A DNA stretch of 64,000 bases from Candidatus Aramenus sulfurataquae (GCA_000565255.1 ASRH01000004.1:1-64000); one strand, 5' to 3'; numbered from the stretch's first letter, positions 44,132-52,305 are shown. The notes: a model not told the origin generated them from the sequence alone. Numbers and translations: made by a program.

Positions 44132-44527
44132 CTTGGGGGCTAAACTCCCCACAATCTAGTATGATTATAGTAAGGTTCTTTAAATGAACTCGAACCATTA
44201 GTTTGGCGAATATAGTGACACAAGGACCTCTCTCTCGCCTAAGTTTTTTGGTGATAACCCCTTATGTAGAAGTGAAAGAGATGTTTTGTAAATCATTTTT
44301 ATGAATACACATGGTTCCTAATTCTTTGAGAATAACGATTTAAAAAATGTTTTCGTAATATGTTACATCTTGGCAAAAATTGGCTTCTTAGCGCCCAACC
44401 TTCTCGCTCTAGTGGCTACAACTTAACGAGATTTTACTCGGAAACGTGAAGCCCTGCTTGGAACTTCATCACAAAAGACACGAATCCCTAGCTATCATGT
44501 ATCGTGTTAGTTTAAGTCAAGGTGTAC
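44132..44527. other. gene-free stretch after tRNA-Ala
   Basis: No credible frame or RNA gene is seen. Just after the tRNA, TGGGG (44134-44138) and CCCCA (44147-44151) form a short hairpin that may help end or process the transcript. The rest is AT-rich and unstructured by eye. Confidence 0.4.
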
Positions 44528-45838
44528 TTAAGGCCTTCGTTTAGGATTCATACTAGACAGTATCTCTCTTAATCGCTTGTACACTTCCTCGAACTCGATT
44601 TTCTCCTCTTCACCCAATTCCAGGAATATGGGCTTGGTCAAGTGCCTATAGTACCTAGCCTGATAAGTGCCCAGGCTAAGCCCCCTTGGAATCTCTACTT
44701 TCACCTTCTCTCCTTGAAACTTATAACCGCACTTTTTACACCTAAATCCCTTTCCCTTACCTAAGGACTCAGAAGGCCCTCCGCACTTGGGGCACCGAGG
44801 GTTTCTGTACTCGTAAGCGTTTAGCGATACTACTCTTATCCTCTCTGCCTCTATCACTTTACCCAGCTCAGTAGAGGGTTTAACTGCGCCGACTATTTCT
44901 ACTTGGTCTCCCTGTTTCAGCAACTGAGCTGCGAGGTTTAACTCCCCGGTTTCCTTGTAAACGATCATGTGCAATTCATTACACGAGATTACGACGTCTC
45001 CTCCCCTTCGTACTTCAGATTTCTCGACTGTGCATAGCCCCCTAAAGGTTTGGTAGAACTTGTCCCCTGGTCTAATCAAGTGGGCGTCCGTGCCTTGGTT
45101 TGACTTAAATATCATTGCGTCAGATATCGGTTCCTTAGTCTTCACTACTTCTAGCCCTAAAAGCAAATGCGTTACGCTAGTTCCTCTTATACCGTAGAGC
45201 ACCGGGTCCTTCCCATGGGGGGTAATGAGGGATTTGCGCTTTACGTAGTCGTAGTTTGCGAAAGTCTTGGGAAACGTTAACTCGTCGAAGTACGTTACGC
45301 TCTTCTCGTCGACTTCCCTATCCTTGTCGAGGTAGTCCTCCTGTCTGTAAGTTATTAGCTCGTAAGTTACTTTACCCTTAAATCCAATGGAGGCCAAAGA
45401 CCCTATAATTCCCCTATAACCTCTTACCTCAGCTCCGGACCTTTCTGCTACCCTCTTTGCCAGGTCCAAGGTGACCACGTCTGACACCGCCTTTACGTAA
45501 ATGGAATACAGTTCGTCTGACCTTTCCTCTTCAAGAACTGCTATTCCTGGCTTTCTTTTGAACTCGAGGCCTCTAGAGAACCAGTTAACGTACTCTAACG
45601 ACTTTTCCCACACAAGGTCTGCCAGCTCCCTCTTAGTACCGTCAAACTCAACAGTGATCCTGACAGCGGCGTTGCCCCTCGTCTTCCAAGGAATGTTTGG
45701 GTTAAGCCTTATTAAGTACGGAAAGTCAACTACGCGTATGCCGTTACTAATGAAATAATTTATTAATAAAGTAGAAAAATGAGTTGTACATCCTCCAATC
45801 GGGGAGTCGTGGTCGTCTACTCCTATTACGTACTTCAT
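44528..45838 (-). CDS. tiaS: tRNA(Ile2) 2-agmatinylcytidine synthetase TiaS
   Basis: This 436-residue enzyme modifies C34 of tRNA-Ile2 (CAU) with agmatine so that it reads AUA. The N-terminal GVDDHDSPIGGCTTHFSTLL, WKTRGNAAVRI, and central HLIRPGDKFYQTFRGLCTVE match the family, and the C-terminus has an OB fold and a zinc ribbon (CPKCGGPSES then FRCKKCGYKF). It is essential in archaea. Its ATG overlaps the AsnC-domain gene as ATGA. Confidence 0.95.
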   Translation of the reverse strand: MKYVIGVDDHDSPIGGCTTHFSTLLINYFISNGIRVVDFPYLIRLNPNIPWKTRGNAAVRITVEFDGTKRELADLVWEKSLEYVNWFSRGLEFKRKPGIAVLEEERSDELYSIYVKAVSDVVTLDLAKRVAERSGAEVRGYRGIIGSLASIGFKGKVTYELITYRQEDYLDKDREVDEKSVTYFDELTFPKTFANYDYVKRKSLITPHGKDPVLYGIRGTSVTHLLLGLEVVKTKEPISDAMIFKSNQGTDAHLIRPGDKFYQTFRGLCTVEKSEVRRGGDVVISCNELHMIVYKETGELNLAAQLLKQGDQVEIVGAVKPSTELGKVIEAERIRVVSLNAYEYRNPRCPKCGGPSESLGKGKGFRCKKCGYKFQGEKVKVEIPRGLSLGTYQARYYRHLTKPIFLELGEEEKIEFEEVYKRLREILSSMNPKRRP

Positions 45839-46095
45839 TTCTTGACAGATTTCCCTTCCATTATTATCATAGTTAGCGTAGACCTTACCTTCGGCAGTTT
45901 CCTTATGGTAGAGCTAACGAAGTTTCTGAGGTAGTCCATATCCGAAGCCTCAACCTTGGCCACGATGTCGTAAACTCCGTAAACTATGTACGCCTCAGTT
46001 ACCTCGTTGTAATTCTTTAGCTTTTCGAAAACTTCCTCTTCTCCTCCAGCGTCTGTATTTATGAGGATTATCGCGGATACCAACTTACCTACCAC
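45835..46095 (-). CDS. stand-alone AsnC/Lrp effector-domain protein
   Basis: The 86-residue product is only the RAM (ligand-binding) domain: SAIILINTDAGGEEEVFEKL, then YIVYGVYDIVAKVEASD. There is no helix-turn-helix. Such proteins bind amino acids and can join full-length Lrp regulators. The GTG at 46095 or a TTG at 46083 (which would give MVSAIILIN) could be the start. It is divergent from tsr3 over 36 AT-rich bases. Confidence 0.85.
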   Translation of the reverse strand: MVGKLVSAIILINTDAGGEEEVFEKLKNYNEVTEAYIVYGVYDIVAKVEASDMDYLRNFVSSTIRKLPKVRSTLTMIIMEGKSVKK

Positions 46096-46131
46096 TAGTT
46101 TAATAAATTATAAAGTTATAAGAATTTTACG

Positions 46132-46638
46132 ATGTCAATTAACATTTACGTTATCGAGTTTGACGAGGATGATCCTAAAAAATGTACAGGGAAAAGGATG
46201 ATAAAGTTTGGTTATGCTAGAAAGTCTTACAGACCATTTGGAATTGTTTTAAACCCCCTGTCACAGATTCCCGTGTCTGCAGAAGACAGGGAGACGGTGA
46301 AGAGGTGGGGCATTACCGTAATTGACTCTTCCTGGAACAAGTCGAACGAGGAGTTCTTTATGAAGTTTAACAATAAGTTCTCTAGGAGGTTGCCGTTCCT
46401 CTTGGCAGGTAACCCAATAAACTACGCCAAGCCCTTCAAACTATCGTCAATAGAAGCTGTGGCGGCAGCGCTTTACATAGTTGAGGAGGTGGAGCTGGCT
46501 TACGAAATAATGAACAAGGTAAAGTGGGGTCATACTTTTCTTGAGCTGAACAGGGATCTCTTGGAACTGTATAAAGGTAAGGGGAAAGAGGAGATCTTGA
46601 ATATAGAGGCTGAAGTTATGAAGGGGCCGCAGCAGTAA
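46132..46638 (+). CDS. tsr3: Tsr3-like rRNA aminocarboxypropyltransferase (DUF367)
   Basis: The 168-residue protein has IEFDEDDPKKCTGKRMIKFG, the LNPLSQIPVSAEDRE segment, DSSWNK and LLAGNPINYAKPFKLSSIEA, which define Tsr3. It transfers the aminocarboxypropyl group from SAM to a small-subunit rRNA pseudouridine. Its last five codons (KGPQQ) and stop lie within the 3' arm of helix P1 of RNase P RNA on the opposite strand. Confidence 0.95.
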   Translation: MSINIYVIEFDEDDPKKCTGKRMIKFGYARKSYRPFGIVLNPLSQIPVSAEDRETVKRWGITVIDSSWNKSNEEFFMKFNNKFSRRLPFLLAGNPINYAKPFKLSSIEAVAAALYIVEEVELAYEIMNKVKWGHTFLELNRDLLELYKGKGKEEILNIEAEVMKGPQQ

Positions 46639-46929
46639 CCCAGCTTCTGTAAATTGGGGGATTTGACTTAGCGTACCAGAGGAGGATCGAGCCCAAGCTC
46701 ATCTCCTCCTCAACTTGCTCCGTGGAGGACTGCCGTTTCATTCCCCGAGGTCGATCTCATGTATCCCAGCACGTCGCCGCGCTGGGAGTCCAATCACCTT
46801 CATCTCCGACCTCAGGGATGTCGTTTCTGTGCAGTGGCCAAGGGGACTGCCCTTGTCCCTATTGGGACTCCACTGGGCTAGGAGGCTGGAGTTTCCTCAG
46901 CTTTACCCGTGACCCCCTACTGCGGCCCC
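46623..46929 (-). ncRNA. rnpB: RNase P RNA (archaeal type A)
   Basis: Read on the minus strand, 5' GGGGCCGCAG pairs with 3' CTGCGGCCCC to form P1. Conserved regions follow in order: GCTGAGGAAACTCCAGCC (CR-I), CACAGAAACGACATCCC, AATGAAACGGCAGTCCTCCA and GGAGCAAGTTGAGGAGG (CR-IV area), and ACAGAAGCTGGGTTACTG (CR-V). At about 307 nt the length is typical. Both ends overlap coding sequence: the 5' arm lies in the end of the HTH-CBS gene (same strand) and the 3' arm in the end of tsr3 (opposite strand). Confidence 0.95.
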
Positions 46930-47486
46930 TTATTATTATTAATTAAGTAGCTTATTAAATCACTCCTAGTAATTATACCCAGTGGTTTTAGCTTCTTGTC
47001 CACAACTAGTGTCACAGAGTATTTTGTGAGGAGCTTCATGACTTCCCTGACTGGCGTCTTAGGGTCTATGAGAGGAGGTAGGGGGGCCAGGATATCCTTT
47101 ACCGAGATTTCGTTCGGGCTCTTAACGGCTAACTTTCTCAGAATAACGTAGTCGTATATTATCCCCACCAGTTCAAAGGATGAGTTGACTACCGGAACTT
47201 GGGATATGCCGTGCTTTTCCATCTTGCCAACTATCTCCTTTACACCCTCGTCTAACGTTGCCACTATTACAGGGGAGCGCATGACCCTTTCGGCATACTC
47301 GTTAATCTCCATGAGGGTGGTAAGTTCGTCAAGTATTTTCTTTACGACTGAAAGTTTTGGATCTATCTTCCCGTTTTCTATCTTCGCTATAAGGGATTGG
47401 GAGACGCCCACTCTCTTGGCTAGCTCTGCTTGAGTTATGCCTAGGCTTTCCCTAAGCCTCTTGATCTCTCTTACGTCAAAAATCAT
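46917..47486 (-). CDS. HTH (XRE)-CBS domain transcription regulator
   Basis: The 189-residue protein joins an N-terminal XRE helix-turn-helix (LGITQAELAKRVGVSQSLIAK, about 15-35, in part) to two CBS domains (VSQVPVVNSSFELVGIIYDY and VTLVVDKKLKPLGIITRSDLI, in part). Ligand sensing, perhaps of adenosyl compounds, is expected. It ends NNNKGPQ, where the last four codons and stop overlap the 5' end of rnpB. Confidence 0.9.
   Translation of the reverse strand: MIFDVREIKRLRESLGITQAELAKRVGVSQSLIAKIENGKIDPKLSVVKKILDELTTLMEINEYAERVMRSPVIVATLDEGVKEIVGKMEKHGISQVPVVNSSFELVGIIYDYVILRKLAVKSPNEISVKDILAPLPPLIDPKTPVREVMKLLTKYSVTLVVDKKLKPLGIITRSDLISYLINNNKGPQ
46950..46961 (-). promoter_or_regulatory. TATA box of RNase P RNA inside the HTH-CBS coding region
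   Basis: The minus strand reads ATTTAATAAG (46951-46960), centred 26 bp before the predicted 5' end at 46929. It lies in the last codons of the HTH-CBS gene, so those codons also encode a promoter. Confidence 0.6.
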
Positions 47487-47497
47487 GGCCCTGTTCC

Positions 47498-47671
47498 TTA
47501 AATGGGAACTAGTCTAGAAAGGGCTATGACTATCCCTATAACCACAATGCTACCTATTATCACTACTTTAGGGTCAATCTTAACTTTTTCGTGTTCCTCT
47601 TCGTAATACCTCACTAGGCCAGCCATAGACATAAGTGGAATGTTCTCCTTCTTTTTCTTTGTAGGTGGCAT
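47498..47671 (-). CDS. secG: preprotein translocase subunit Sec61-beta
   Basis: A 57-residue frame from ATG 47671 reads MPPTKKKKENIPLMSMAGLV, then RYYEEEHEKVKIDP, then one hydrophobic span (residues about 36-54). The SMAGLVRYYEEE motif and single C-terminal membrane helix are those of archaeal Sec61-beta, part of the SecYE channel. It begins 3 bp after the GGGP synthase stop, so it is cotranscribed with the lipid gene. Confidence 0.93.
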   Translation of the reverse strand: MPPTKKKKENIPLMSMAGLVRYYEEEHEKVKIDPKVVIIGSIVVIGIVIALSRLVPI

Positions 47672-47674
47672 CCT

Positions 47675-48433
47675 TTATTCCCTTACTTTAACTTTTCCCA
47701 AACTTTCTATTATGCTTATCGCCCTATGCGGGTCCCTTTCTATTACGTTTCCAGTAACTATTATGTTAGCACCGGCCCTAGCTAGTTCCAGCGCCCTTTC
47801 TGGAGATCTAATGCCCCCTCCTACTATGACGTTCACTGAGGAGAACCTCTTCACAATCTGGACCATCTCTGGCCTTACAGTCTCTGGAGCTCCAGATCCA
47901 GCCTCTAGGTAAACGAACTCCATACCCATGTACTGTGCAGCCAGGGAGTAGGCAACAGCCAGATCCACGTTATCATATGGGATTACCCTAGCTCTCCCTA
48001 CGTGTGCTGCAGTCCCTCCATGACCTACAATGAGGTAGGCCGTGGGTAGCGTTTCTAGTTCGAGCTTCTTGATAAGTGGAGCAGCTGCCACTTGGGCGCC
48101 CACAACGTAATACAAGTCGTCTGAGTTAAGGAGAGACATAAAGAAGATTGCGTCGGCCTTCTGCGAGATCAAGTTTATGTTGCTCGGGAAGATTATCTTT
48201 GGGATCGGGAAGTCGTCAAGTAGGTCAAGGATGGCGTCAAGTTTGCTGCTTGAGACGCCTAACGTGCCGCCAACCAGAAAGGCACTGGTACCGTGTTCGT
48301 AAAGCTCCTTGCTCACGTCGTAGAGCGACGATAGGTCGTCTACCTTGTCTGGATCTATTAGGGAAAAATGTAGGACTCTGCCTTCGTCAATTAGACTCTT
48401 GATGTAGTTCCTCACTTTCCCTTTCAGTTTCAT
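47675..48433 (-). CDS. geranylgeranylglyceryl phosphate synthase
   Basis: This 252-residue TIM-barrel prenyltransferase makes the first ether bond of archaeal lipids. It has [46 protein letters not shown] and [20 protein letters not shown], in the family order. I use the ATG at 48433 (GAAGGAG upstream); a GTG at 48445 and one at 48415 are alternatives. Any of them overlaps the end of the elf1-like gene. Confidence 0.95.
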   Translation of the reverse strand: MKLKGKVRNYIKSLIDEGRVLHFSLIDPDKVDDLSSLYDVSKELYEHGTSAFLVGGTLGVSSSKLDAILDLLDDFPIPKIIFPSNINLISQKADAIFFMSLLNSDDLYYVVGAQVAAAPLIKKLELETLPTAYLIVGHGGTAAHVGRARVIPYDNVDLAVAYSLAAQYMGMEFVYLEAGSGAPETVRPEMVQIVKRFSSVNVIVGGGIRSPERALELARAGANIIVTGNVIERDPHRAISIIESLGKVKVRE

Positions 48434-48707
48434 TTTCTCCTTCACTATTATCTTCTGGATTCTCTTTTATTTGCAACTTACCATCCAAGTAGAGGTCTAG
48501 GAACTTCCCGTAGGCGTTAGCCTCGTCGTAGACAGGAGGTACCTCCACCTCTGCGTACAAGTTACAGCTTCCACATCTTATTTTTGCTAATCCATCCTTT
48601 ATTTCCACGGAAATGGATATCCTACCGCATCTAGGGCACTCAAACGTCTTAGGTAGCTTTGGTTTGGGCTTTATTATCTTAGTCCTCTTCTTCCTCTTAC
48701 CACCCAT
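48387..48707 (-). CDS. Elf1-like zinc-ribbon protein
   Basis: The 106-residue protein has a basic N-terminus ([19 protein letters not shown]), a zinc ribbon CPRCGR then [26 protein letters not shown], and an acidic tail (about 25 residues of E/N/S). This is the layout of the eukaryotic transcription elongation factor Elf1. It overlaps the GGGP synthase gene by about 47 bp and follows the 50-residue membrane protein gene by 6 bp. Confidence 0.85.
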   Translation of the reverse strand: MGGKRKKRTKIIKPKPKLPKTFECPRCGRISISVEIKDGLAKIRCGSCNLYAEVEVPPVYDEANAYGKFLDLYLDGKLQIKENPEDNSEGENETERESEELHQESN

Positions 48708-48713
48708 ACTTGT

Positions 48714-48866
48714 TTACCTCTTCCTCTTAGAAGATTTCTCGTTTCTAATTAATACCTCTTTCTTTCCGGAGCTGACTAGGACTTCAGCGAAAATACCATA
48801 CGCTATTCCTGCAAATACGACTATAACGGTGGTTATGAGAACTATCTCGAGGATATTAATCGTCAT
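48714..48866 (-). CDS. 50-residue single-span membrane protein
   Basis: The frame starts at ATG 48866, which overlaps the SWIM gene stop as ATGA. Residues 4-29 (ILEIVLITTVIVVFAGIAYG and on) form one membrane helix, followed by a basic tail ending KSSKRKR. No family is recognised. It is embedded in a tight run SWIM-protein, membrane protein, elf1, GGGP synthase, secG, suggesting a link to membrane or secretion functions. Confidence 0.7.
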   Translation of the reverse strand: MTINILEIVLITTVIVVFAGIAYGIFAEVLVSSGKKEVLIRNEKSSKRKR

Positions 48867-49210
48867 TGTCTAACTAGTAATTTTCTGAGTTTTAATGATT
48901 TTCCGTAAGCGTGAATCTCCAGGAGAACTTCAAATACCTCCTTAGAGCTGGCCCTCAATGTTCTGTAGTTCTCCTTCTCCATGGCCATTTTCAGGGCCAA
49001 TACGTGGTAGCAGAAACCGTCGCCCCTGTATATCTTTCTGAACACGAAAGATTTGCAGTCGCAGGAGTCCTCGTCTAGTATGTGGTCTTTGCTTTTGTCC
49101 TTTCCCAAGAAGACGAAAATTGAGAAAAAGGAGTCGGAGGACACAAGCTTTACTATTCTTCCTTGCTTGACCGAGATTTCAGCTTTTTTTAAAGACCTCG
49201 AGTCTTCCAT
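48863..49210 (-). CDS. SWIM zinc-finger protein
   Basis: The 115-residue protein contains CDCKSFVFRKIYRGDGFCYH (about 50-69), the CxC...CxH pattern of a SWIM domain, followed by a helix (VLALKMAMEK). SWIM domains bind DNA or partner proteins and in archaea often work with SWS1-type recombination paralogues. The start overlaps the end of rpiA by 32 bp. Confidence 0.75.
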   Translation of the reverse strand: MEDSRSLKKAEISVKQGRIVKLVSSDSFFSIFVFLGKDKSKDHILDEDSCDCKSFVFRKIYRGDGFCYHVLALKMAMEKENYRTLRASSKEVFEVLLEIHAYGKSLKLRKLLVRQ

Positions 49211-49862
49211 CTGGACTACCTAGGACTATTTCATCGTACAAGTGGCTACAGAAAATCCCTGTCTCAACCACTCCCGGTATACGCTTAAGTTCCTCGTCTA
49301 ACTTACAAAGGTCTTCTGCCCTAGTTAACACTAGGTCAAGTATAATGTTTCCGTTATCTGAAATGACAGGTCCTATTTTTCCCTCACCCTCCCTTACTAA
49401 TACATCATATTTTTCCCTCACCCTCCCCACAACATAGCTAACGCTCACTGGTACCACTTCTACTGGGACCTTAAATGGGGGCGAGGTCTTCAGCTTCGAG
49501 GACTCCCCTATGAACACTCTGTGGCCAGAGAAAAAAGAAAGGAGTTTCTCCCTAAGTAGGGCTCCCCCTCCGCCCTTTATCATCACGTAGGAGTCGCCTT
49601 GAGGGTAGACCACGTCAAAGCTGTCCACGTATATCTCTGGTCTCACTCCATTAAACAGCGACAGCACCTTCCCTCGATAGGAAGAAACTAACAGTTCCGT
49701 GTCTATGGAACTCGTGACAAAGGTCTTGCTCTCAAGAAGACCGTTCCTTGCAAGAGCCTCTACAAGCTTCCTAACCGTCCTGCCAGTACCTAAACCTATT
49801 ATGTTCCTATTGGGAACTAGCTGTAGGGCGTAATTTGCGACAACTTCCTTGGGATCGTACAC
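49179..49862 (-). CDS. rpiA: ribose-5-phosphate isomerase A
   Basis: From the GTG at 49862 the product is 227 residues, the normal RpiA length. IIGLGTGRTVRKLVEAL (phosphate loop), IKGGGGALLREKLLSF (catalytic region; the usual Asp-Glu-x-D stretch is reduced) and FIGESSKLK are visible. The open frame extends 150 bases upstream but would run through tRNA-Arg. TTTTTATA at 49885-49892 (minus TATAAAAA) puts transcription near 49863, giving a leaderless GTG start. Confidence 0.92.
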   Translation of the reverse strand: MYDPKEVVANYALQLVPNRNIIGLGTGRTVRKLVEALARNGLLESKTFVTSSIDTELLVSSYRGKVLSLFNGVRPEIYVDSFDVVYPQGDSYVMIKGGGGALLREKLLSFFSGHRVFIGESSKLKTSPPFKVPVEVVPVSVSYVVGRVREKYDVLVREGEGKIGPVISDNGNIILDLVLTRAEDLCKLDEELKRIPGVVETGIFCSHLYDEIVLGSPDGRLEVFKKS

Positions 49863-49894
49863 TTTATATTTACTGTTGCCAAGCTTTTTATAAG
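49862..49894. promoter_or_regulatory. interlocked divergent promoters of rpiA and tRNA-Arg
   Basis: TATAAAAA (minus, 49885-49892) is 26 bp from the rpiA GTG. On the plus strand CTTTATATTTAC (49862-49873) is the likely TATA for tRNA-Arg, which would then carry a leader of about 11 nt. Each TATA lies on or beside the other's start site, so simultaneous use looks hindered. Confidence 0.5.
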
Positions 49895-49903
49895 TTTTGT
49901 GAA

Positions 49904-49978
49904 GGACCCGTAGCTCAGCCAGGACGGAGCGCAGGCCTGCGGAGCCTGAGGTCCCGGGTTCGAGTCCCGGCGGGTCCG
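49904..49978 (+). tRNA. tRNA-Arg (GCG)
   Basis: Acceptor GGACCCG pairs with CGGGTCC, the D arm is AGCTCAGCCAGGACGGAGC, the anticodon stem CAGGC/GCCTG surrounds CTGCGGA (anticodon GCG), and the T arm is GGGTTCGAGTCCC. No intron or encoded CCA. Confidence 0.96.
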
Positions 49979-50091
49979 CTCTGTGGATATCCCTACACCT
50001 TCGCTTTTTCAATGAAGAATTTAGCTAGACATCTAAATCCTTTTTCTAATGATCCAGAAAGTTTATCCGTCATTAAATTCGGGCTTCTTGT

Positions 50092-50149
50092 CCCTCAGAA
50101 GCCGTAAAGGCTATCCGCACTTCAATTAAAGCTTCCGGTCATCACTTTC
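50092..50149 (-). ncRNA. candidate C/D box sRNA
   Basis: On the minus strand AAA is followed by a consensus box C (GTGATGA, 50139-50145), about 47 nt later by box D CTGA (50095-50098). Between them lie TTGA and GTGCGGA, weak D' and C' boxes. The stretch before box D (CCTTTACGGCTT) would be the guide. An AGTATAAGT box at 50168-50176 predicts transcription from about 50146, right at box C. The size fits archaeal 2'-O-methylation guides. I did not identify a target; the internal boxes are weak. The rest of the 390 bases between tRNA-Arg and 50368 shows nothing else. Confidence 0.45.
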
Positions 50150-50367
50150 CGTTATGAGTAGCATCGACTTATACTATTTATTCTTATCCAAGGTCATCTG
50201 TTAAAAAATATCTGATAAAGAACTTTTTTATCATTCTAGTTTTACACAATTTAAGTTAATTCATAACGATTTTTTAAGATAGTTGCCATTCCCGATTACG
50301 CATGGAAAAGGTTTAAGGTCAGAAAAAAATAAGTACTATCCGTTCGAGGTTTCCAGTGGTGCTCGCA

Positions 50368-50451
50368 ATGGAGGAAGAGTGGGAAGAGGACCTAGAAGAG
50401 GAAGAATGGGAAGACGAGCTCGACGAAGACTGGGAAGAGGAAGAGTGGTAA
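50368..50451 (+). CDS. 27-residue Glu/Trp-rich acidic microprotein
   Basis: ATG 50368 opens a 27-codon frame made almost only of Glu, Asp and Trp with two Leu; tryptophans fall at 5, 14, 22 and 27 within runs such as EEEEW. GGTG lies 6 bases before the ATG, an ideal Shine-Dalgarno, and GTTTAAGG at 50311-50318 is a possible TATA. Composition alone makes chance unlikely in a region otherwise AT-rich. It precedes ABCE1 by 51 bp. I do not recognise the family; binding to a basic protein or ribosomal surface is a guess. Confidence 0.55.
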   Translation: MEEEWEEDLEEEEWEDELDEDWEEEEW

Positions 50452-50502
50452 AACTAAGTTAATTTAAAAAAGGCTTTTTATTAACACGGAATGGTGTAAA
50501 CA

Positions 50503-52305
50503 TTGAGAGTTGCCGTCATTAATTACGACTTTTGTAAGCCAGACAAGTGTAGCATAGAGTGCGTTAGGTTCTGCCCAATAAATAGGTCCGGGAGTAAGGC
50601 CATAGAGTTATCGGAAATAGTAAAAGGAAAGCCAGTGATTTACGAGGAAACATGTATAGGATGTGGTATATGCGTCAAGAAGTGCCCCTTTGAGGCAATA
50701 AGTATCGTTAACTTGCCAGACCAATTCGGTTCAGATGTTGTACACAGGTACACGGTGAACGGATTTGAGCTCTTTGGTTTGCCTACCCTAAAACAAGGAT
50801 ATGTCATAGGAATACTAGGAAAGAACGGTTCTGGAAAGACCACGATCTTGAAGATCCTAGCCGGGGAGCTCATACCTAATTTCGGAGATCCATCGATTAA
50901 GCTTACACCAGTCCAAGTTTTGGAGAGGTTTAAGGGCAAGGAGATCTACGACTACTTCAATAATCTCTACTCAAAAAAACTGAAGGTTGTACACAAGATC
51001 CAGTACGTGGAATACGCGGCGAGGTACCTAAAGGGCACAGTAAGGGAAATACTGTTAAAGGTGGACGAGAGGGGAAAGGTAGACGAAGTTAAATCTTTGC
51101 TATATATGGAGAACTTCTGGAACAAGCAAGTACAGTACTTAAGCGGAGGGGAATTGCAGAAGCTCCTCGTTGCTGCAGCGCTGCTCAGAGAGGCTGACGT
51201 GTATGAATTCGACGAGCCTTCTTCTTACTTAGACGTTAAGGAGAGGATAAACGTAGCTAAGGGAATAAGGGAGCTAACTAAGAACAAGTACGTGGTGGTA
51301 GTAGACCACGACCTAATAGTATTGGACTACCTAGCAGACTTCGTCTCCATAATCTTCGGCGAGAGCAGTGTGTACGGAAAGGTGTCGAAGCTCTACTCCA
51401 CTAGGGTGGGGATAAATAACTTCCTAAACGGATATCTCCCTGCTGAGAACGTGAAGTTCAGGGAAGACGAGATAAAGTTCCTGCTTAAGGAGCTAACGGA
51501 TCTCGACTTCTCGAAGGACGTAAAGGTTAAGATGAAGTGGTCTAGAATAACAAAGAAGCTAGAGGACTTCAGCTTGACAGTTGACGAAGGGGAGGCGAGG
51601 GAAGGAGAAGTTATAGGCATAGTAGGACAAAACGGTATTGGGAAGACCACTTTCGTGAGAATATTAGTTAACGAGATAGCTCCTGATAGCGGGGAAGTGT
51701 ATCCGCAAGGGATAACGCTTGCATATAAGCCACAGAAGCTGGTCCCAGACTACGACGGCACTGTGCAACAATTCTTAGAGGCCTCTAGCAAGGACGTCCT
51801 ATCAACTTCCTCGTGGTTCTTCGTGGAAGTCGTAAAGAGGTTGAACTTACATAGGATTCTGGAGTCTCAAGTTAAGGACTTGAGCGGAGGTGAGCTCCAG
51901 AAGCTTTACGTTGCCAGCACTCTCGCTAAGACGGCGGACTTATACGTGTTTGACGAGCCCTCCTCTTACCTTGACGTGGAGGAGCGTTACGTAGTAGCGA
52001 AGGCTATAAAGAGAATAACGAGGGAAAGAAAGGCAGTTGCCTTTATGGTAGATCACGACATAGCCCTCCACGACTACATATCTGACAGACTTATGGTGTT
52101 CCTAGGCAAGCCGGGTTCAGAAGGACACGGGTATTCTCCAACTTCGTTGAGGAAAGGGATGAACACGTTCCTAAAGGAGGTTGGGTTAACGTTTAGGAGA
52201 GATGCCGATTCAGGCAGGCCTAGGGTTAACAAACCAGGAAGTTACTTAGATAGGTTGCAGAAGGATAGGGGAGAGTACTATTCCATCGAGGTAATAAAGG
52301 AGTAG
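50503..52305 (+). CDS. abce1: ribosome recycling ATPase ABCE1 (Rli1)
   Basis: This 600-residue protein has an N-terminal ferredoxin-like Fe-S domain (CKPDKCSIECVRFCP, CIGCGICVKKCPFEAI), then two ABC modules: Walker A GILGKNGSGKTTIL near 108 and GIVGQNGIGKTTFV near 375, with signatures YLSGGELQKL and DLSGGELQKL. It splits ribosomes after termination. The start is TTG with GGTG upstream; relatives begin MRVAVINYD. Confidence 0.98.
   Translation: MRVAVINYDFCKPDKCSIECVRFCPINRSGSKAIELSEIVKGKPVIYEETCIGCGICVKKCPFEAISIVNLPDQFGSDVVHRYTVNGFELFGLPTLKQGYVIGILGKNGSGKTTILKILAGELIPNFGDPSIKLTPVQVLERFKGKEIYDYFNNLYSKKLKVVHKIQYVEYAARYLKGTVREILLKVDERGKVDEVKSLLYMENFWNKQVQYLSGGELQKLLVAAALLREADVYEFDEPSSYLDVKERINVAKGIRELTKNKYVVVVDHDLIVLDYLADFVSIIFGESSVYGKVSKLYSTRVGINNFLNGYLPAENVKFREDEIKFLLKELTDLDFSKDVKVKMKWSRITKKLEDFSLTVDEGEAREGEVIGIVGQNGIGKTTFVRILVNEIAPDSGEVYPQGITLAYKPQKLVPDYDGTVQQFLEASSKDVLSTSSWFFVEVVKRLNLHRILESQVKDLSGGELQKLYVASTLAKTADLYVFDEPSSYLDVEERYVVAKAIKRITRERKAVAFMVDHDIALHDYISDRLMVFLGKPGSEGHGYSPTSLRKGMNTFLKEVGLTFRRDADSGRPRVNKPGSYLDRLQKDRGEYYSIEVIKE

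Noticed and set aside
44440-44475. Box C motif (GTGATGA, minus strand 44466-44472)
   Set aside because: No box D at a suitable distance and no TATA at the right place; probably chance.
46715-46946. Open frames on the plus strand inside the RNase P RNA gene
   Set aside because: They come from GC-rich structural RNA; no start signals and no protein-like composition.
49863-50012. N-terminal extension of rpiA upstream of 49862
   Set aside because: It would be translated through tRNA-Arg and lies upstream of the predicted transcription start.
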